A DNA stretch of 64,000 bases from Sulfurimonas sp. (GTDB lineage: Bacteria; Campylobacterota; Campylobacteria; Campylobacterales; Sulfurimonadaceae): the NCBI RefSeq assembly GCF_029027405.1, contig NZ_CP093396.1:2305497-2369496 (forward strand), written 5' to 3'. A program made the position numbers and the translations under genes. This document shows, piece after piece, positions 9,690-18,926 of the stretch. The notes under the pieces were generated by a model. It saw only the letters and a list, made by a program, of their open reading frames with translations, searched no databases and was not told where the DNA came from. Position 1 is the first letter of the stretch, and each line of letters starts with the position of its first letter.

Positions 9690-10079
9690 CTATATATTAG
9701 ATAACTCTTCAGCCATACTTTTTGATGATTTATCAATAATCATTTTAGCTAAAGCGATATTTCCATCATCTCTAAAAATACAAAAAATATTTATTTTAGA
9801 ATAATCATCTTTTCCATGTTCCCCTGCACTTTTCATTAAAAAAACATGCCCATCTTGTGTTTTTGCTTCAATAGAAGAAGCTTCACTAAAACCTACATCT
9901 AAAGATGATTCACTAATCATACGAAAAGAGTCATTGAAGATTGCAGAAGAGTAACCTATATCAGTCCCAGTACTATCATTTTCTATATATAGAGTTTCCC
10001 CTGAGTAATTTAAAACAGCTGAACCTAGGTAACCATGTACACTACGAAGCTTTTCCATTTTTTTTGCAAAGTCTATCAT
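9690..10079 (-). CDS. Small protein, possibly roadblock/LC7-like
   Basis: The protein has 129 residues and no signal peptide or membrane helix. The arrangement of a short helix (residues 1-14), a strand-turn-strand (GYLGSAVLNYSGETLYIEN), a helix and further strands (DGHVFLMKSAG, KINIFCIFRDDGNIALAKMII) resembles the roadblock/LC7 (MglB-like) fold, which in bacteria often regulates small GTPases or two-component proteins. This is a pattern-level resemblance only; no diagnostic motif exists. It lies between the PAS protein and the SixA-like phosphatase and is probably in the same transcript. Confidence 0.6.
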   Translation of the reverse strand: MIDFAKKMEKLRSVHGYLGSAVLNYSGETLYIENDSTGTDIGYSSAIFNDSFRMISESSLDVGFSEASSIEAKTQDGHVFLMKSAGEHGKDDYSKINIFCIFRDDGNIALAKMIIDKSSKSMAEELSNI

Positions 10080-10094
10080 TCATATTTCCTTTTA

Positions 10095-10616
10095 TTATTT
10101 ATTTATTTCAATCATTAGATTATTAAAAGAGTCACAATCAGTCACTCCCTTTTCAGCTAAAAAAGTATTTAACATATTTTCTGATGATTCAACTCCATCA
10201 CTCTGCTGAATCGCTAGAAGATCTGCATACAAAGAGCTTATTGTCTTTTTTGCGGAATCTGTAATACATTTACGAGTTGACAGGTAGTTTCTAAATGAAC
10301 CATCAGGATTTTTTGCCACTCTTACTGTAGCAAGCACCCAATAAAAACTTCCATTTTTGCATAAATTTTTAACATATGCCACTACATCTCTACCCTCTTT
10401 TAGGTTGTCCCATAGGTATTTAAAAATAACTTTAGGCATGTCTGGATGGCGTAGCATTGAATGTGGCTCTTCTATTAATTTACCTTGTGAATAACCTGAT
10501 ATTTTTATAAATATAGGATTTACATAAGTTATATTTCCCTCAGCATCTGACTTAGAAACGATAAGATCAGCACTTCCGACGATATTCTCTACACTAGTTG
10601 GTTCTGGTTTTGACAT
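10095..10616 (-). CDS. PAS-domain protein (Aer-type PAS, no output domain)
   Basis: This 173-residue protein has one PAS domain at about 15-125. The stretch GNITYVNPIFIKISGY followed by LRHPDMPK and then FYWVLATV is characteristic of the Aer/FAD-type PAS domains common in Campylobacterota chemoreceptors. After the PAS domain there is only a short helical tail, so it probably acts by binding another protein, most likely the hybrid kinase encoded just upstream (start of this gene 29 bases after that gene's stop). FAD binding is plausible but not provable from sequence alone. Confidence 0.8.
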   Translation of the reverse strand: MSKPEPTSVENIVGSADLIVSKSDAEGNITYVNPIFIKISGYSQGKLIEEPHSMLRHPDMPKVIFKYLWDNLKEGRDVVAYVKNLCKNGSFYWVLATVRVAKNPDGSFRNYLSTRKCITDSAKKTISSLYADLLAIQQSDGVESSENMLNTFLAEKGVTDCDSFNNLMIEINK

Positions 10617-10645
10617 TTTGTTCTCCTTTAATTTTAATAAATTAT

Positions 10646-12599
10646 CTAACTTGATTTATACAAGGCTTCTCTTATATCTTCTTTTTTAAATGGTTTAGTT
10701 GCAAACGCATCAAAAAGTTTTGTATCTTCTTCATCTTTTAATATATCTCCAGAAATTGAAACTGCATATATTGGTTTTATTTGTTTTTCATTCTCATACT
10801 GACGAAATTTTTTTATAACCTCAAGTCCACTCATACTAGGCATTTGATTATCTAAGTATACTAAAGAAAACCCATTTTCGCTCTTTTGAGCATTAATTAA
10901 CAAATTTAATGCCTCTTCGCCATCTCCTGTAACACTAGTCTTACAAAACTCACCATCAAGCAAAGTCTTAATTAATGAAACATTAATTTTATCATCATCA
11001 ACAATAAGCACTTTTGGTGCTTCTTTTATATTTATAAACGCATAAAGTTCATTTACGCAAGAGGTATACTGCGACATGATTTCACAGCTATGATAAAAAT
11101 CATCTTTAGTACTTGAAAATAGTGACTCCTCTACTATCAAGCACTTAATATTATTAGCTACTGCATCTGTAACAACAGAAGCATTTGTTTTATTTTGAAA
11201 TATGATTAAGTGAGTTATATCATCTTTATAGTCAGAAGGAGATGCCACAGCCATTATTTGTTTTTTATCTAAACCAATTCTAGTAAGATGTCTTGCTATA
11301 TTATTTGCACTAAGCTTATTCGATGTATCCATTAAAATAGCAATTTTTATATCTTTATTGCTTATCAATTTAAACGAGGCTGTATCATCAACACTCTCTA
11401 CTGGTATATTAAAAGAAAAATCACTACCTTTATCTATCTCACTCTCTAACCTAAAAAATCCACCTAGATCTTTTACATAACTAGAAGATATGGCTAAACC
11501 AAGACCTGTTCCCCCCATAGTTTAAAACTGTTGTGTCTTCAGCTTGCTTAAACGCTTCAAATATCTCTTTTTGTTTCTTTTTAGCGATACCTATCCCTGT
11601 ATCTTTAATAGAGATACTCAGTTGTTTCTCTTTTTTCTTGTACTTCACGCTAAATTCCACAGAGTTACCAGTAATAGTAAACTTATATGCATTGTTAATG
11701 AGGTTCATTATGACGCGTTTTAGTTTTATGGGTTCTGTAATTATTTCTTTTGGCATCTGAGGATCAATGAAAACATTATAATCAAGTTTTTTAGAGTACA
11801 TATTTGATGAAAACATTTCAGCAACACCAGAAAAAAATATAATTGAATCAACCTCTTCTTTTATAGACTCTTTCCTTTCCTTATGAGATGAAATTCTATC
11901 AAGCATAGAGCTTGTCAAGTCATTTATAAAGCTTGTGCTCTCTTTTGCATTTAAAAGATATTGCTTAAGTCGTGGGTCCTCAATCTGTTCTTCTAAAAGA
12001 TCTAAAAAACCAAAAAGAGTATTTGCAGGTGTTCTTATATCATGAATAGTGTTAGCCATAAAAGCCAAAGTCTCATCAAAATTCTCTACATCTTCTTCCG
12101 ACCCTTGTATCTTTGCATTAGGATGCATTTTGCAAATGGTATTAATAATATATGGCGATATAGCTTTTAATAATTCTAAATTATCTTCAGTGAAAATTTT
12201 TATCTTTTTTACTGAAGTATAGGCAGTAACCATACCTATTAATTTATCATTATTTATCAGAGGAAATATGATTTTTGACTTTATTTTAATTTCATCAGGA
12301 TTATCAATTGATGCTACATAATTTTTTTCACTTGTAAGATAGTTATATATTCCTGGTTCTTTTGTCATAAAACACTTATACAATACACCGTGTTTTTTAT
12401 TTATATAAAGTTCTTTAACACCGGAGTCTCTTTCTCTTAATAGCTGTGCATTCTTTTCATCATAAAACCATATGGAAGAAAATTCAGAGTCCATTAATGT
12501 AACCACTAGATTTTCAATAATTGCATTTATTTCTACATTATTACTAGCTATATCTATCTTTTTCGTAGCTTCAGATAACTGATTTTCAAGAACACTCAT
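10646..12599 (-). pseudogene. Hybrid sensor histidine kinase (GAF-HisKA-HATPase-REC) split by a frameshift at a G6 tract
   Basis: The 5' part (12599-11481) encodes a GAF-like domain (about 20-150), a HisKA helix with H186 in HDIRTP, the N box around N303 and the G1 box DTGIGIA; after YGG it shifts frame and ends. The 3' part (11518-10646) begins GGTGLGLA, the expected G2 box, then a degenerate receiver (about 55-160) and a full receiver with D174, D175 and phosphoacceptor D223. The run of six C on the plus strand at 11511-11516 (G6 in the gene) is where the frames part: five G would give the expected YGGTGLGLA. Either the gene is a pseudogene, it is phase-variable, or the base is a sequencing error. 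The layout is that of a BarA-type cytoplasmic hybrid kinase without an HPt. Confidence 0.85.
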
Positions 12600-12647
12600 A
12601 GTTGAATAGTCTCATTATTATGAGAAAATTTTTCTAGGATATCACTT

Positions 12648-12653
12648 ATTATA
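12648..12653 (-). promoter_or_regulatory. Predicted -10 element of the hybrid kinase cluster
   Basis: TATAAT on the minus strand about 50 bases before the kinase ATG at 12599. A small inverted repeat (CTCAT, TATT, ATGAG; 12611-12624) lies between it and the start codon. No -35 box is obvious. Weak evidence in AT-rich DNA. Confidence 0.35.
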
Positions 12654-12727
12654 TGTATATTCATATTTTTAATTACTCCCCAGGATGTAGTTGTCAGTTT
12701 CTTTTTGAACTCTTTTTTTCATTTAAT

Positions 12728-12814
12728 TTAAATATTTATTATATCATATAGAACAACATACTGCCTAACAATATGCTTTAGTTCTTGAGCTGGTTTATAT
12801 ATCTTAAATTTCAT
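12728..12814 (-). pseudogene. Possible remnant of an AraC-family regulator N-terminus
   Basis: A 28-codon reading frame starting at ATG 12814 encodes MKFKIYKPAQELKHIVRQYV and a short tail before a stop. The spacing of Pro, Glu-Leu, Ile and the following aromatic resembles the start of AraC-type regulators (P...L..Y/I+..YV). No downstream HTH is present. The rest of the 430-base gap from 12600 to 13029 is AT-rich with many stops in all frames, and I see nothing else in it except predicted promoters at both ends. Confidence 0.3.
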
Positions 12815-13016
12815 TATTTTACATGACGTGCTTTCTTGTTGTAATTATAGCGTTATTTATATTTTTATCTATTAGTTATAAAACTTATTTACCTTACCGT
12901 TTATATCCGCACTTAGCATAGATGTCAAACAAAATAGATTTAAAGTACATCAATCAATATAACTTAAACTTCAAAAAATTTATATATATGGTTTAAATTA
13001 GTTTGTCTTATTATGT

Positions 13017-13022
13017 TATAAT
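13017..13022 (+). promoter_or_regulatory. Predicted -10 element placing the start site at the ATG (leaderless mRNA)
   Basis: A perfect TATAAT ends eight bases before the ATG at 13030. With the usual 6-7 base spacing the transcript would begin at or next to the A of the start codon. No Shine-Dalgarno sequence is present before this ATG, which agrees with a leaderless mRNA. Confidence 0.4.
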
Positions 13023-13029
13023 TTATATA

Positions 13030-14868
13030 ATGATTCACTTATACAACAACACTATATCATCACAACAAATCAAAAAAGTTACTAGCTCATTAAAAGATTG
13101 TAGGACAATTAATATAAATAAATGCATGGGAGTTGAAGATGACTCTGTATATTTTGTAGAAATTGAAAAAATTGAAAAAACTCTTTTACTCAACATCAAA
13201 GAACTTCTCAAACATAAAAAGAAAAGCTTAATCTACTTTTTTATCAAGGATACTAATAGCTTAATGCTTTTTCAGTTAGCATCTTTACTTGAAGTTAAAA
13301 ATATATTTACACCAAAAAATATTGCTTCACAAATATTAGTTAGTATTCAAAAAGATATAAAAGCACATCAAAGTATACAGCAAGAACATGAAATTGTTCA
13401 AACTATTATGCATGATTGTAATTTTATGATTTTTAATAATAAAAAACTTATTTTTGCTTCTTCCAAAATATATAATGATTTTAACTGTGTAGACTTAAAA
13501 GATGTTAACTCAAAAATTTGTTCACAATTTGACTTAGAAGCTCTACTAAAAAAAGATATTACTATTCAAAATATTTTTACTTTTGGAGTTAATCAAAAGA
13601 TGTATAATGTAAAAAGCAGTACTTCAACTTTAAGTAAAAAAATATTTATCTATATAGAAAGTGTAGCTCAAGATACTTCTAACAAAATGATAGATATTGA
13701 CTTTATAAAAAATCGAATCTTCTTCATTGAAACTTTAAAAGAAAAAGTTTTAGAGGTTAGCATCTCAGGTGTTAAGCTTGGTATTATAACTATTCATGTT
13801 GAAAATATTTCAAACTTAAAAAAAGATTGGAGTGAGTATGAGATAGAGATGGCTGTTCGGGACCTTCTCCTTCAAGTAGAATTGGAAAAAGAACCTCATA
13901 CTATTTTAGCTCAATACGATAACGGGATTTATGTAACTATATTTGAAAATTTAGATTTTGAAGCACTAAAACAAAAAGCCTCAAAAATACAATCACATAT
14001 AACAGAGTACACATATAAACAAAATATAAAACCACTTATTTGCTTGTATGCTTTTGATATTGCTAACTTAGAATTAAACAAAATATTACAAATTATTTCT
14101 GATATCTCAAAAGAAGAACTTTCACATAAAGATATAAAGACACAAAATATTCATAGAGTAATAAGTATAGATGAAACTATGGATGATAAAAAAATAATTG
14201 ATATGCTTTTACAAACTACTTTTACAAATAAAACTACCATTAAATTAATGAATATTTACAAAGGATTATGCATAAATACTTCTTCTGTGATTGTGAAAAA
14301 AGTTAATCAAGAAATTTATGTCAAATACGAGCACCTACAAGGTACAGTTATGCATCTTGAAAAAGAAACTATCCTGCAATCATCAAATTTTCCAAAAGAA
14401 ATAATCGCAGATGTAAAATATGTAGATTCTAAAAAGAGTATAGCTCAACTCAAAAATTTTAAATTTGTTCAAGGAAGTGCGAACTCTAGAGAATACTCTC
14501 GTGTTACATGTGCACTTAGAACGCCCATATCTATTACTCACGATAATGGTACTTTAAACGGAGAGATTTTAGATATATCTCTGAACTCTATAGCTATCAA
14601 AACAAGATTCAAAAAAAATATACACTCTTTAAAGATTAGTAAAATTATTTTAAACTTTACTCTTCCTATTAAAAATACAGAATTTGGTTCTATGCAACTA
14701 TCATTAAAAGCGAAAGTAGTTTTTATTCTCTGTGATGATGAATTTTGTAAAATTGTCGTAAACCTATACGAAGACCTATCAAGTGAAGCTTTTTTAATGG
14801 AATATGTCTATGCAAGACAAAAAGAGATAATATTTGAGTTGAAAAAACATACAGCTATGCTAAAATAG
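13030..14868 (+). CDS. PilZ-domain protein with degenerate GGDEF-like region
   Basis: The C-terminal part carries a PilZ domain: the RxxxR switch motif REYSR at about residue 487 and DISLNS at about 513 (the D/NxSxxG motif with Ser at the last position). PilZ domains bind cyclic di-GMP. The centre (about 235-340) resembles a GGDEF fold, but at the signature position the sequence is YDNGIY, so it cannot be an active diguanylate cyclase. The N-terminal 200 residues are unrecognised. I chose ATG 13030 (612 residues) rather than TTG 13003 because a TATAAT lies between them. The gene is five bases upstream of waaC, so it may tune envelope or LPS functions in response to cyclic di-GMP; that is inference. 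Confidence 0.75.
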   Translation: MIHLYNNTISSQQIKKVTSSLKDCRTININKCMGVEDDSVYFVEIEKIEKTLLLNIKELLKHKKKSLIYFFIKDTNSLMLFQLASLLEVKNIFTPKNIASQILVSIQKDIKAHQSIQQEHEIVQTIMHDCNFMIFNNKKLIFASSKIYNDFNCVDLKDVNSKICSQFDLEALLKKDITIQNIFTFGVNQKMYNVKSSTSTLSKKIFIYIESVAQDTSNKMIDIDFIKNRIFFIETLKEKVLEVSISGVKLGIITIHVENISNLKKDWSEYEIEMAVRDLLLQVELEKEPHTILAQYDNGIYVTIFENLDFEALKQKASKIQSHITEYTYKQNIKPLICLYAFDIANLELNKILQIISDISKEELSHKDIKTQNIHRVISIDETMDDKKIIDMLLQTTFTNKTTIKLMNIYKGLCINTSSVIVKKVNQEIYVKYEHLQGTVMHLEKETILQSSNFPKEIIADVKYVDSKKSIAQLKNFKFVQGSANSREYSRVTCALRTPISITHDNGTLNGEILDISLNSIAIKTRFKKNIHSLKISKIILNFTLPIKNTEFGSMQLSLKAKVVFILCDDEFCKIVVNLYEDLSSEAFLMEYVYARQKEIIFELKKHTAMLK

Positions 14869-14873
14869 CAACA

Positions 14874-15875
14874 ATGAAAAAGTATAAAAAAATAGCGATT
14901 GTTCGCTTATCTGCACTTGGTGACATAATAAACAGTGCTGTTGTTTTACAATTTATACATAAAAAATTCCCAGACTCATATATAGAGTGGGTGACAGAAG
15001 AAGCTTTTGCACCTCTACTTAAAGAGCATCATCTTATCTCAAAAACTCATACGATTAATCTAAAAAAGATAAAAAAAGATAAAAACTTTTCACTTTTGAA
15101 AAAAAACATATCTTATCTTCGCTCTTTAGGAGAGTTTGATATTGTTATAGATATGCAAGGACTTTTAAAATCTGCCATAGTTTCAAGATTCATTAGTAAA
15201 AATACTCATGGTTTTGATAAAGAGTCCTCAAGAGAAGGTCTTAGTTCTCTGTTTTACAAAACAACTTCTAAAATTGCATACGAAGAAAACATCATAAAAA
15301 GAAACTGTTTTTTAACCTCAGATGCCTTAGGCTTTAAGCTTGATGATGAGATGATTTTAAATAAAGAAGCAATATTTAAAGTAGCAAAATCAAATTTTAT
15401 AGATGTACAAAAAACAAATATTGTTTTTATTATTGGTGCATCTTGGGAATCAAAAAAATATCCTAAAGAAAAAATCATTGAACTTTGTAATGAGTTAAAA
15501 GAAAGTGCTATCATAGTTTGGGGAAATGAAAACGAAAAAAAAGATGCTGAGTTTATATGTAATCATTCATCTTACGCAACATTGGCTCCAAAATTATCAT
15601 TGATAGAACTTTTATCCTTGATATCAAGCGTTAATCTTGTCATAGGAAATGATACAGGTCCAACTCACATGGCATGGGCACAAAATATTGCATCCATTAC
15701 TCTTTTTGGTCCCACAACTACTAGAATGATTTATGAAACACAAATAAATATTGGGATAAAATCAAATTCCAAAGTTGATATTTTAAAAATAAACAAAAAT
15801 GATTTTTCTATTAAAAGCATAGAAGTTGAAAAAATTGTTAAACGAGCTAAGGAGTTACTAAACTATGGGATTTAA
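14874..15875 (+). CDS. waaC: Lipopolysaccharide heptosyltransferase I
   Basis: WaaC adds the first heptose to Kdo of the lipid A-Kdo core at the inner face of the cytoplasmic membrane. The 333-residue GT9-family protein shows the expected N-terminus (IAIVRLSALGDIINSAVVL), DIVIDMQGLLKS, and the nucleotide-sugar-binding C-terminal motif VIGNDTGPTHMAWA. It overlaps htrB by 11 bp. This waaC-htrB arrangement starts the LPS core locus in Campylobacter and relatives. Confidence 0.9.
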   Translation: MKKYKKIAIVRLSALGDIINSAVVLQFIHKKFPDSYIEWVTEEAFAPLLKEHHLISKTHTINLKKIKKDKNFSLLKKNISYLRSLGEFDIVIDMQGLLKSAIVSRFISKNTHGFDKESSREGLSSLFYKTTSKIAYEENIIKRNCFLTSDALGFKLDDEMILNKEAIFKVAKSNFIDVQKTNIVFIIGASWESKKYPKEKIIELCNELKESAIIVWGNENEKKDAEFICNHSSYATLAPKLSLIELLSLISSVNLVIGNDTGPTHMAWAQNIASITLFGPTTTRMIYETQINIGIKSNSKVDILKINKNDFSIKSIEVEKIVKRAKELLNYGI

Positions 15876-16749
15876 AATTTTTTTACTATTAGAGAAATTT
15901 TTAATGATTTTACCGAAGAATTGGAGAAAAGGTTTTTTTACTTTTCTAGGATTTGTAGCTTACAAAGCATCTGCTAGATATAGAAAGGTCGCATATCAAA
16001 ATCTTGATTTTGCATTTGATAACAAAAAAAGTGAAAAAGAAAAAGATGAGATAACTAAATATGCTTTTAAAAATTTAATATATAACTTTCTTCATGCTAT
16101 GGAACTTCGACACATGAGTAAAGAAGATTTAAAAAAGAAAATCACTATACAAAATATTGGAGCAGTTGACAAAGTTCACAAAGAAGGACGAGCCGTTATC
16201 TATGTAACAACTCACTATAGTTCTTGGGAACTTGGAGGGGCTAGCATCGGAGCTTTTATAGAACCTCTAATTGCAGTTTATAAAAAAATGAAAAATCAAG
16301 AATATCAAGAGTGGTTGCTAGATGCTAGAGATTCTTTTGGTAATATATCAATGGAGAAAACAAATGTTGTTAAACCTCTTGTTAGAAACTTAAAAAAAGG
16401 GGTGGCTTGTGGTCTTTTAATAGATACAAACATAAACCCTAAAGAGGGTTTAATGGTAGAATTTATGGGAAAAAGCATTCGTCAAACTTCAACACCAGCT
16501 TATCTTGCAAGAAAATTTGATGCTGCTATTATTCCTGTAACCATAAGAACTGATGATGAGCAAAATTATACACTAATGCTTTTTGATGAAATACCTGTAG
16601 AAAAAACAGATGATATTCAAGTAGATATCCAAAAGGCTACACAACTTCAAGCTGATTGGTTAACAAATCTTATAAGTAATGAGCCAAAATTTTGGTTTTG
16701 GTTACATCGCAGATGGAAAAATGATCATCCAGAAATATATGAGAAATAG
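15865..16749 (+). CDS. htrB: Lipid A biosynthesis late acyltransferase
   Basis: This 294-residue LpxL/HtrB-type enzyme transfers a secondary acyl chain to Kdo-lipid A (called waaM or htrB in Campylobacter). The catalytic HX4E motif is HYSSWE at about residues 118-123, and the C-terminus has the family phrase EPKFWFWLHRRWK. A hydrophobic N-terminus anchors it to the membrane. The gene overlaps waaC by 11 bp, so the two are cotranscribed and coupled. Confidence 0.9.
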   Translation: MGFKIFLLLEKFLMILPKNWRKGFFTFLGFVAYKASARYRKVAYQNLDFAFDNKKSEKEKDEITKYAFKNLIYNFLHAMELRHMSKEDLKKKITIQNIGAVDKVHKEGRAVIYVTTHYSSWELGGASIGAFIEPLIAVYKKMKNQEYQEWLLDARDSFGNISMEKTNVVKPLVRNLKKGVACGLLIDTNINPKEGLMVEFMGKSIRQTSTPAYLARKFDAAIIPVTIRTDDEQNYTLMLFDEIPVEKTDDIQVDIQKATQLQADWLTNLISNEPKFWFWLHRRWKNDHPEIYEK

Positions 16750-16760
16750 ATAGTTTAACT

Positions 16761-17816
16761 CTATATTTCAAAATTATTATTTTCACACTCATGAGTTCTA
16801 GCCTCAAAAAGTTTTAAAATAGTCAAGAAAAATGCTGTAATTGCAGGTCCTAAAATCATGCCCCAAAAACCAAATGTTGCAAGTCCAGCGATAATAGCGA
16901 AGAAAATAATAATTTCATTTATTTTTGCATCATCTTCCTTTAGAAGTCTTTGATTAATACCTTTAATTATTAGAGGTTTTATAAAAGTATCTGCAATTAT
17001 AGATATAACCACGATTGAGTAAGAAGCGATAAAAATCGCATTGCCATTGTTACCAACTGCAAACTCATAAATCATAAATGGTAACCACATCATAATACCG
17101 CCAATAACGGGAACAAGAGATGCAAAACCATACATAATTCCAAATAAAAGACCGTTGTAGCCTAGAAAAGATATAGCCACACCAAATAAAATTCCTTCAA
17201 ACATCGCTGTTGCAATGATTGAGTAAAAAACAACACTCATTACAGATGCCAACTCTTTAGATAATAAGGTGGTTTCTTCTATAGACATATGGACAACACG
17301 TTTTAAAAATTTTACTATATTTTCACCATTATATTGAGCAAAAAAGTAAAAGATTATAATTAAAAAAGCATTCTTTAAAAAACCTGCACTAAAAGAACCT
17401 ATTGTACCAGTTATTGAAAGAACATTTGTTGTGAAATTATTAATATCCATATCTTTTAAAGCATCTAGAGCATAAGGTTTTAAAAATAGTAAATACTCAG
17501 GAGGCGTTTCTATAAAAACCCTTACATAATCTTCCATTTTTAGATAAGTTTGCGTTTCAAGGGAGTTAAGGTGTAAAGTCAAAGTTGCTAAAAAATAACC
17601 CAAAGGAGCAAAAAATAAAACGGCTAACAATAAACTTGAAGCAAGTGCAGAAAAAAGTTTATTTTTAAAAATAGTCTCAAAATATGTTTGAATATTTGCC
17701 GTAGAAATTGCTAAAAGAGCAGCTATAGTAATAGCCAAAATAAAAGGAGCATAGAGTAAATACATCCAATAAAGCGAAGTGGCAAAAAGGATAGTTACAA
17801 AAAATTGTGGTTTCAT
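16761..17816 (-). CDS. AI-2E family transporter (PerM-like membrane protein)
   Basis: The 351-residue protein has about eight hydrophobic helices and the family features (GYNGLLFGIMYGFASLVPVIGG and FWGMILGPAITAFF). Members are putative exporters; E. coli TqsA affects AI-2 movement and others are Na+/H+ antiporters, so the substrate cannot be assigned. The ATG at 17816 is preceded by an AAGGAG ribosome site eight bases upstream, which favours it over the in-frame ATG at 17888. It is transcribed towards htrB and follows ruvB. Confidence 0.85.
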   Translation of the reverse strand: MKPQFFVTILFATSLYWMYLLYAPFILAITIAALLAISTANIQTYFETIFKNKLFSALASSLLLAVLFFAPLGYFLATLTLHLNSLETQTYLKMEDYVRVFIETPPEYLLFLKPYALDALKDMDINNFTTNVLSITGTIGSFSAGFLKNAFLIIIFYFFAQYNGENIVKFLKRVVHMSIEETTLLSKELASVMSVVFYSIIATAMFEGILFGVAISFLGYNGLLFGIMYGFASLVPVIGGIMMWLPFMIYEFAVGNNGNAIFIASYSIVVISIIADTFIKPLIIKGINQRLLKEDDAKINEIIIFFAIIAGLATFGFWGMILGPAITAFFLTILKLFEARTHECENNNFEI

Positions 17817-17912
17817 TATTTTATCTCCTTTTCCAAGGAAGTATATTCCTTGAAAAATTCCTATCACTAAAGCTATGTCTATCGACAAGAGATGATTTTA
17901 AAATTAAAATTT

Positions 17913-18926
17913 TCAAATTAAGCTTCCTTGTAAGGTTGGAAATGGTTTATCTAAAATTTTATAAGTATTTTTTGTAGCCTTTCGCCCCTTTGCTGTTCGC
18001 TCTAGGTAACCGTTTGCTATCAAATAAGGTTCAAGTACATCTTCAACAGTGCCTTCATCTTCACTAAGAGCTGCTGCTATTGTGCTTAAACCCATTGCTT
18101 TTCCATCTGCTGATATTAAAAGATTTAAAAGTCTGATATCCATTTCATCAAAACCATGAGAGTTAATACCAAGTTCATCAAGAGCATATTTTGTTCGAGA
18201 ATGATTAATATCTAACTCTTTAGCAACCTCAGCAAAATCTCTAACTCTACGCAAAAGACGAAGAGCAATACGAGGAGTACCACGACTTCTTTTCGCTATT
18301 TCAACAGATGCTTCATGGATTATTTCTCTCTCTAACTTTATTGAAGCCTGTACTATTATTTTTGATAACTCGTCAGAACTATAAAACTGCATCCTAAAAC
18401 TCATGCCAAATCTATCTCTTAGTGGATTAGAAAGCATTCCTGCTCTTGTTGTCGCTCCAATAAGCGTAAAACGAGGTAGGTCTATTTTAACAGTTTGAGC
18501 CGCTGGTCCACTACCGATAATAATATCTATGCGAAAATCTTCCATAGAAGAGTATAAAATCTCTTCAACAGCAGGTGAAAGACGATGAATTTCATCTATA
18601 AAAAGTATATCACCCTCTTCCAAGTTTGTTAGTATAGCAGCTAAATCTCCACTTTTTTCAATCATTGGAGCAGCTGTAACTTTTATATTTGCATTCATTT
18701 CATTTGCAATAATAAGCGCTAAAGTAGTTTTTCCAAGTCCAGGAGGTCCATAAAAAAGGACATGGTCTAGTGCTTCGTCTCTTAGTTTACTTGCTTCTAT
18801 AAAAACACCAAGATTTTTTTTAATCTGCTCTTGACCTATGTATTGGTTCCAAGCATCTGGTCTTAAAGTAGTCTCAGCACTCTCTTCCTCTGCACTAAAG
18901 GTTTCTATTTCTACTAATCTATCCAT
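17913..18926 (-). CDS. ruvB: Holliday junction branch migration helicase RuvB
   Basis: RuvB is the AAA+ motor that, with RuvA, drives branch migration of Holliday junctions. The 337-residue protein contains Walker [10 protein letters not shown] (60-68), Walker B FIDEIH (109-114), the sensor IGATTRAG and the C-terminal winged helix (TAKGRKAT). Its ATG overlaps the panB stop (TAATG), so translation is coupled. ruvA and ruvC are not in this window. Confidence 0.97.
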   Translation of the reverse strand: MDRLVEIETFSAEEESAETTLRPDAWNQYIGQEQIKKNLGVFIEASKLRDEALDHVLFYGPPGLGKTTLALIIANEMNANIKVTAAPMIEKSGDLAAILTNLEEGDILFIDEIHRLSPAVEEILYSSMEDFRIDIIIGSGPAAQTVKIDLPRFTLIGATTRAGMLSNPLRDRFGMSFRMQFYSSDELSKIIVQASIKLEREIIHEASVEIAKRSRGTPRIALRLLRRVRDFAEVAKELDINHSRTKYALDELGINSHGFDEMDIRLLNLLISADGKAMGLSTIAAALSEDEGTVEDVLEPYLIANGYLERTAKGRKATKNTYKILDKPFPTLQGSLI

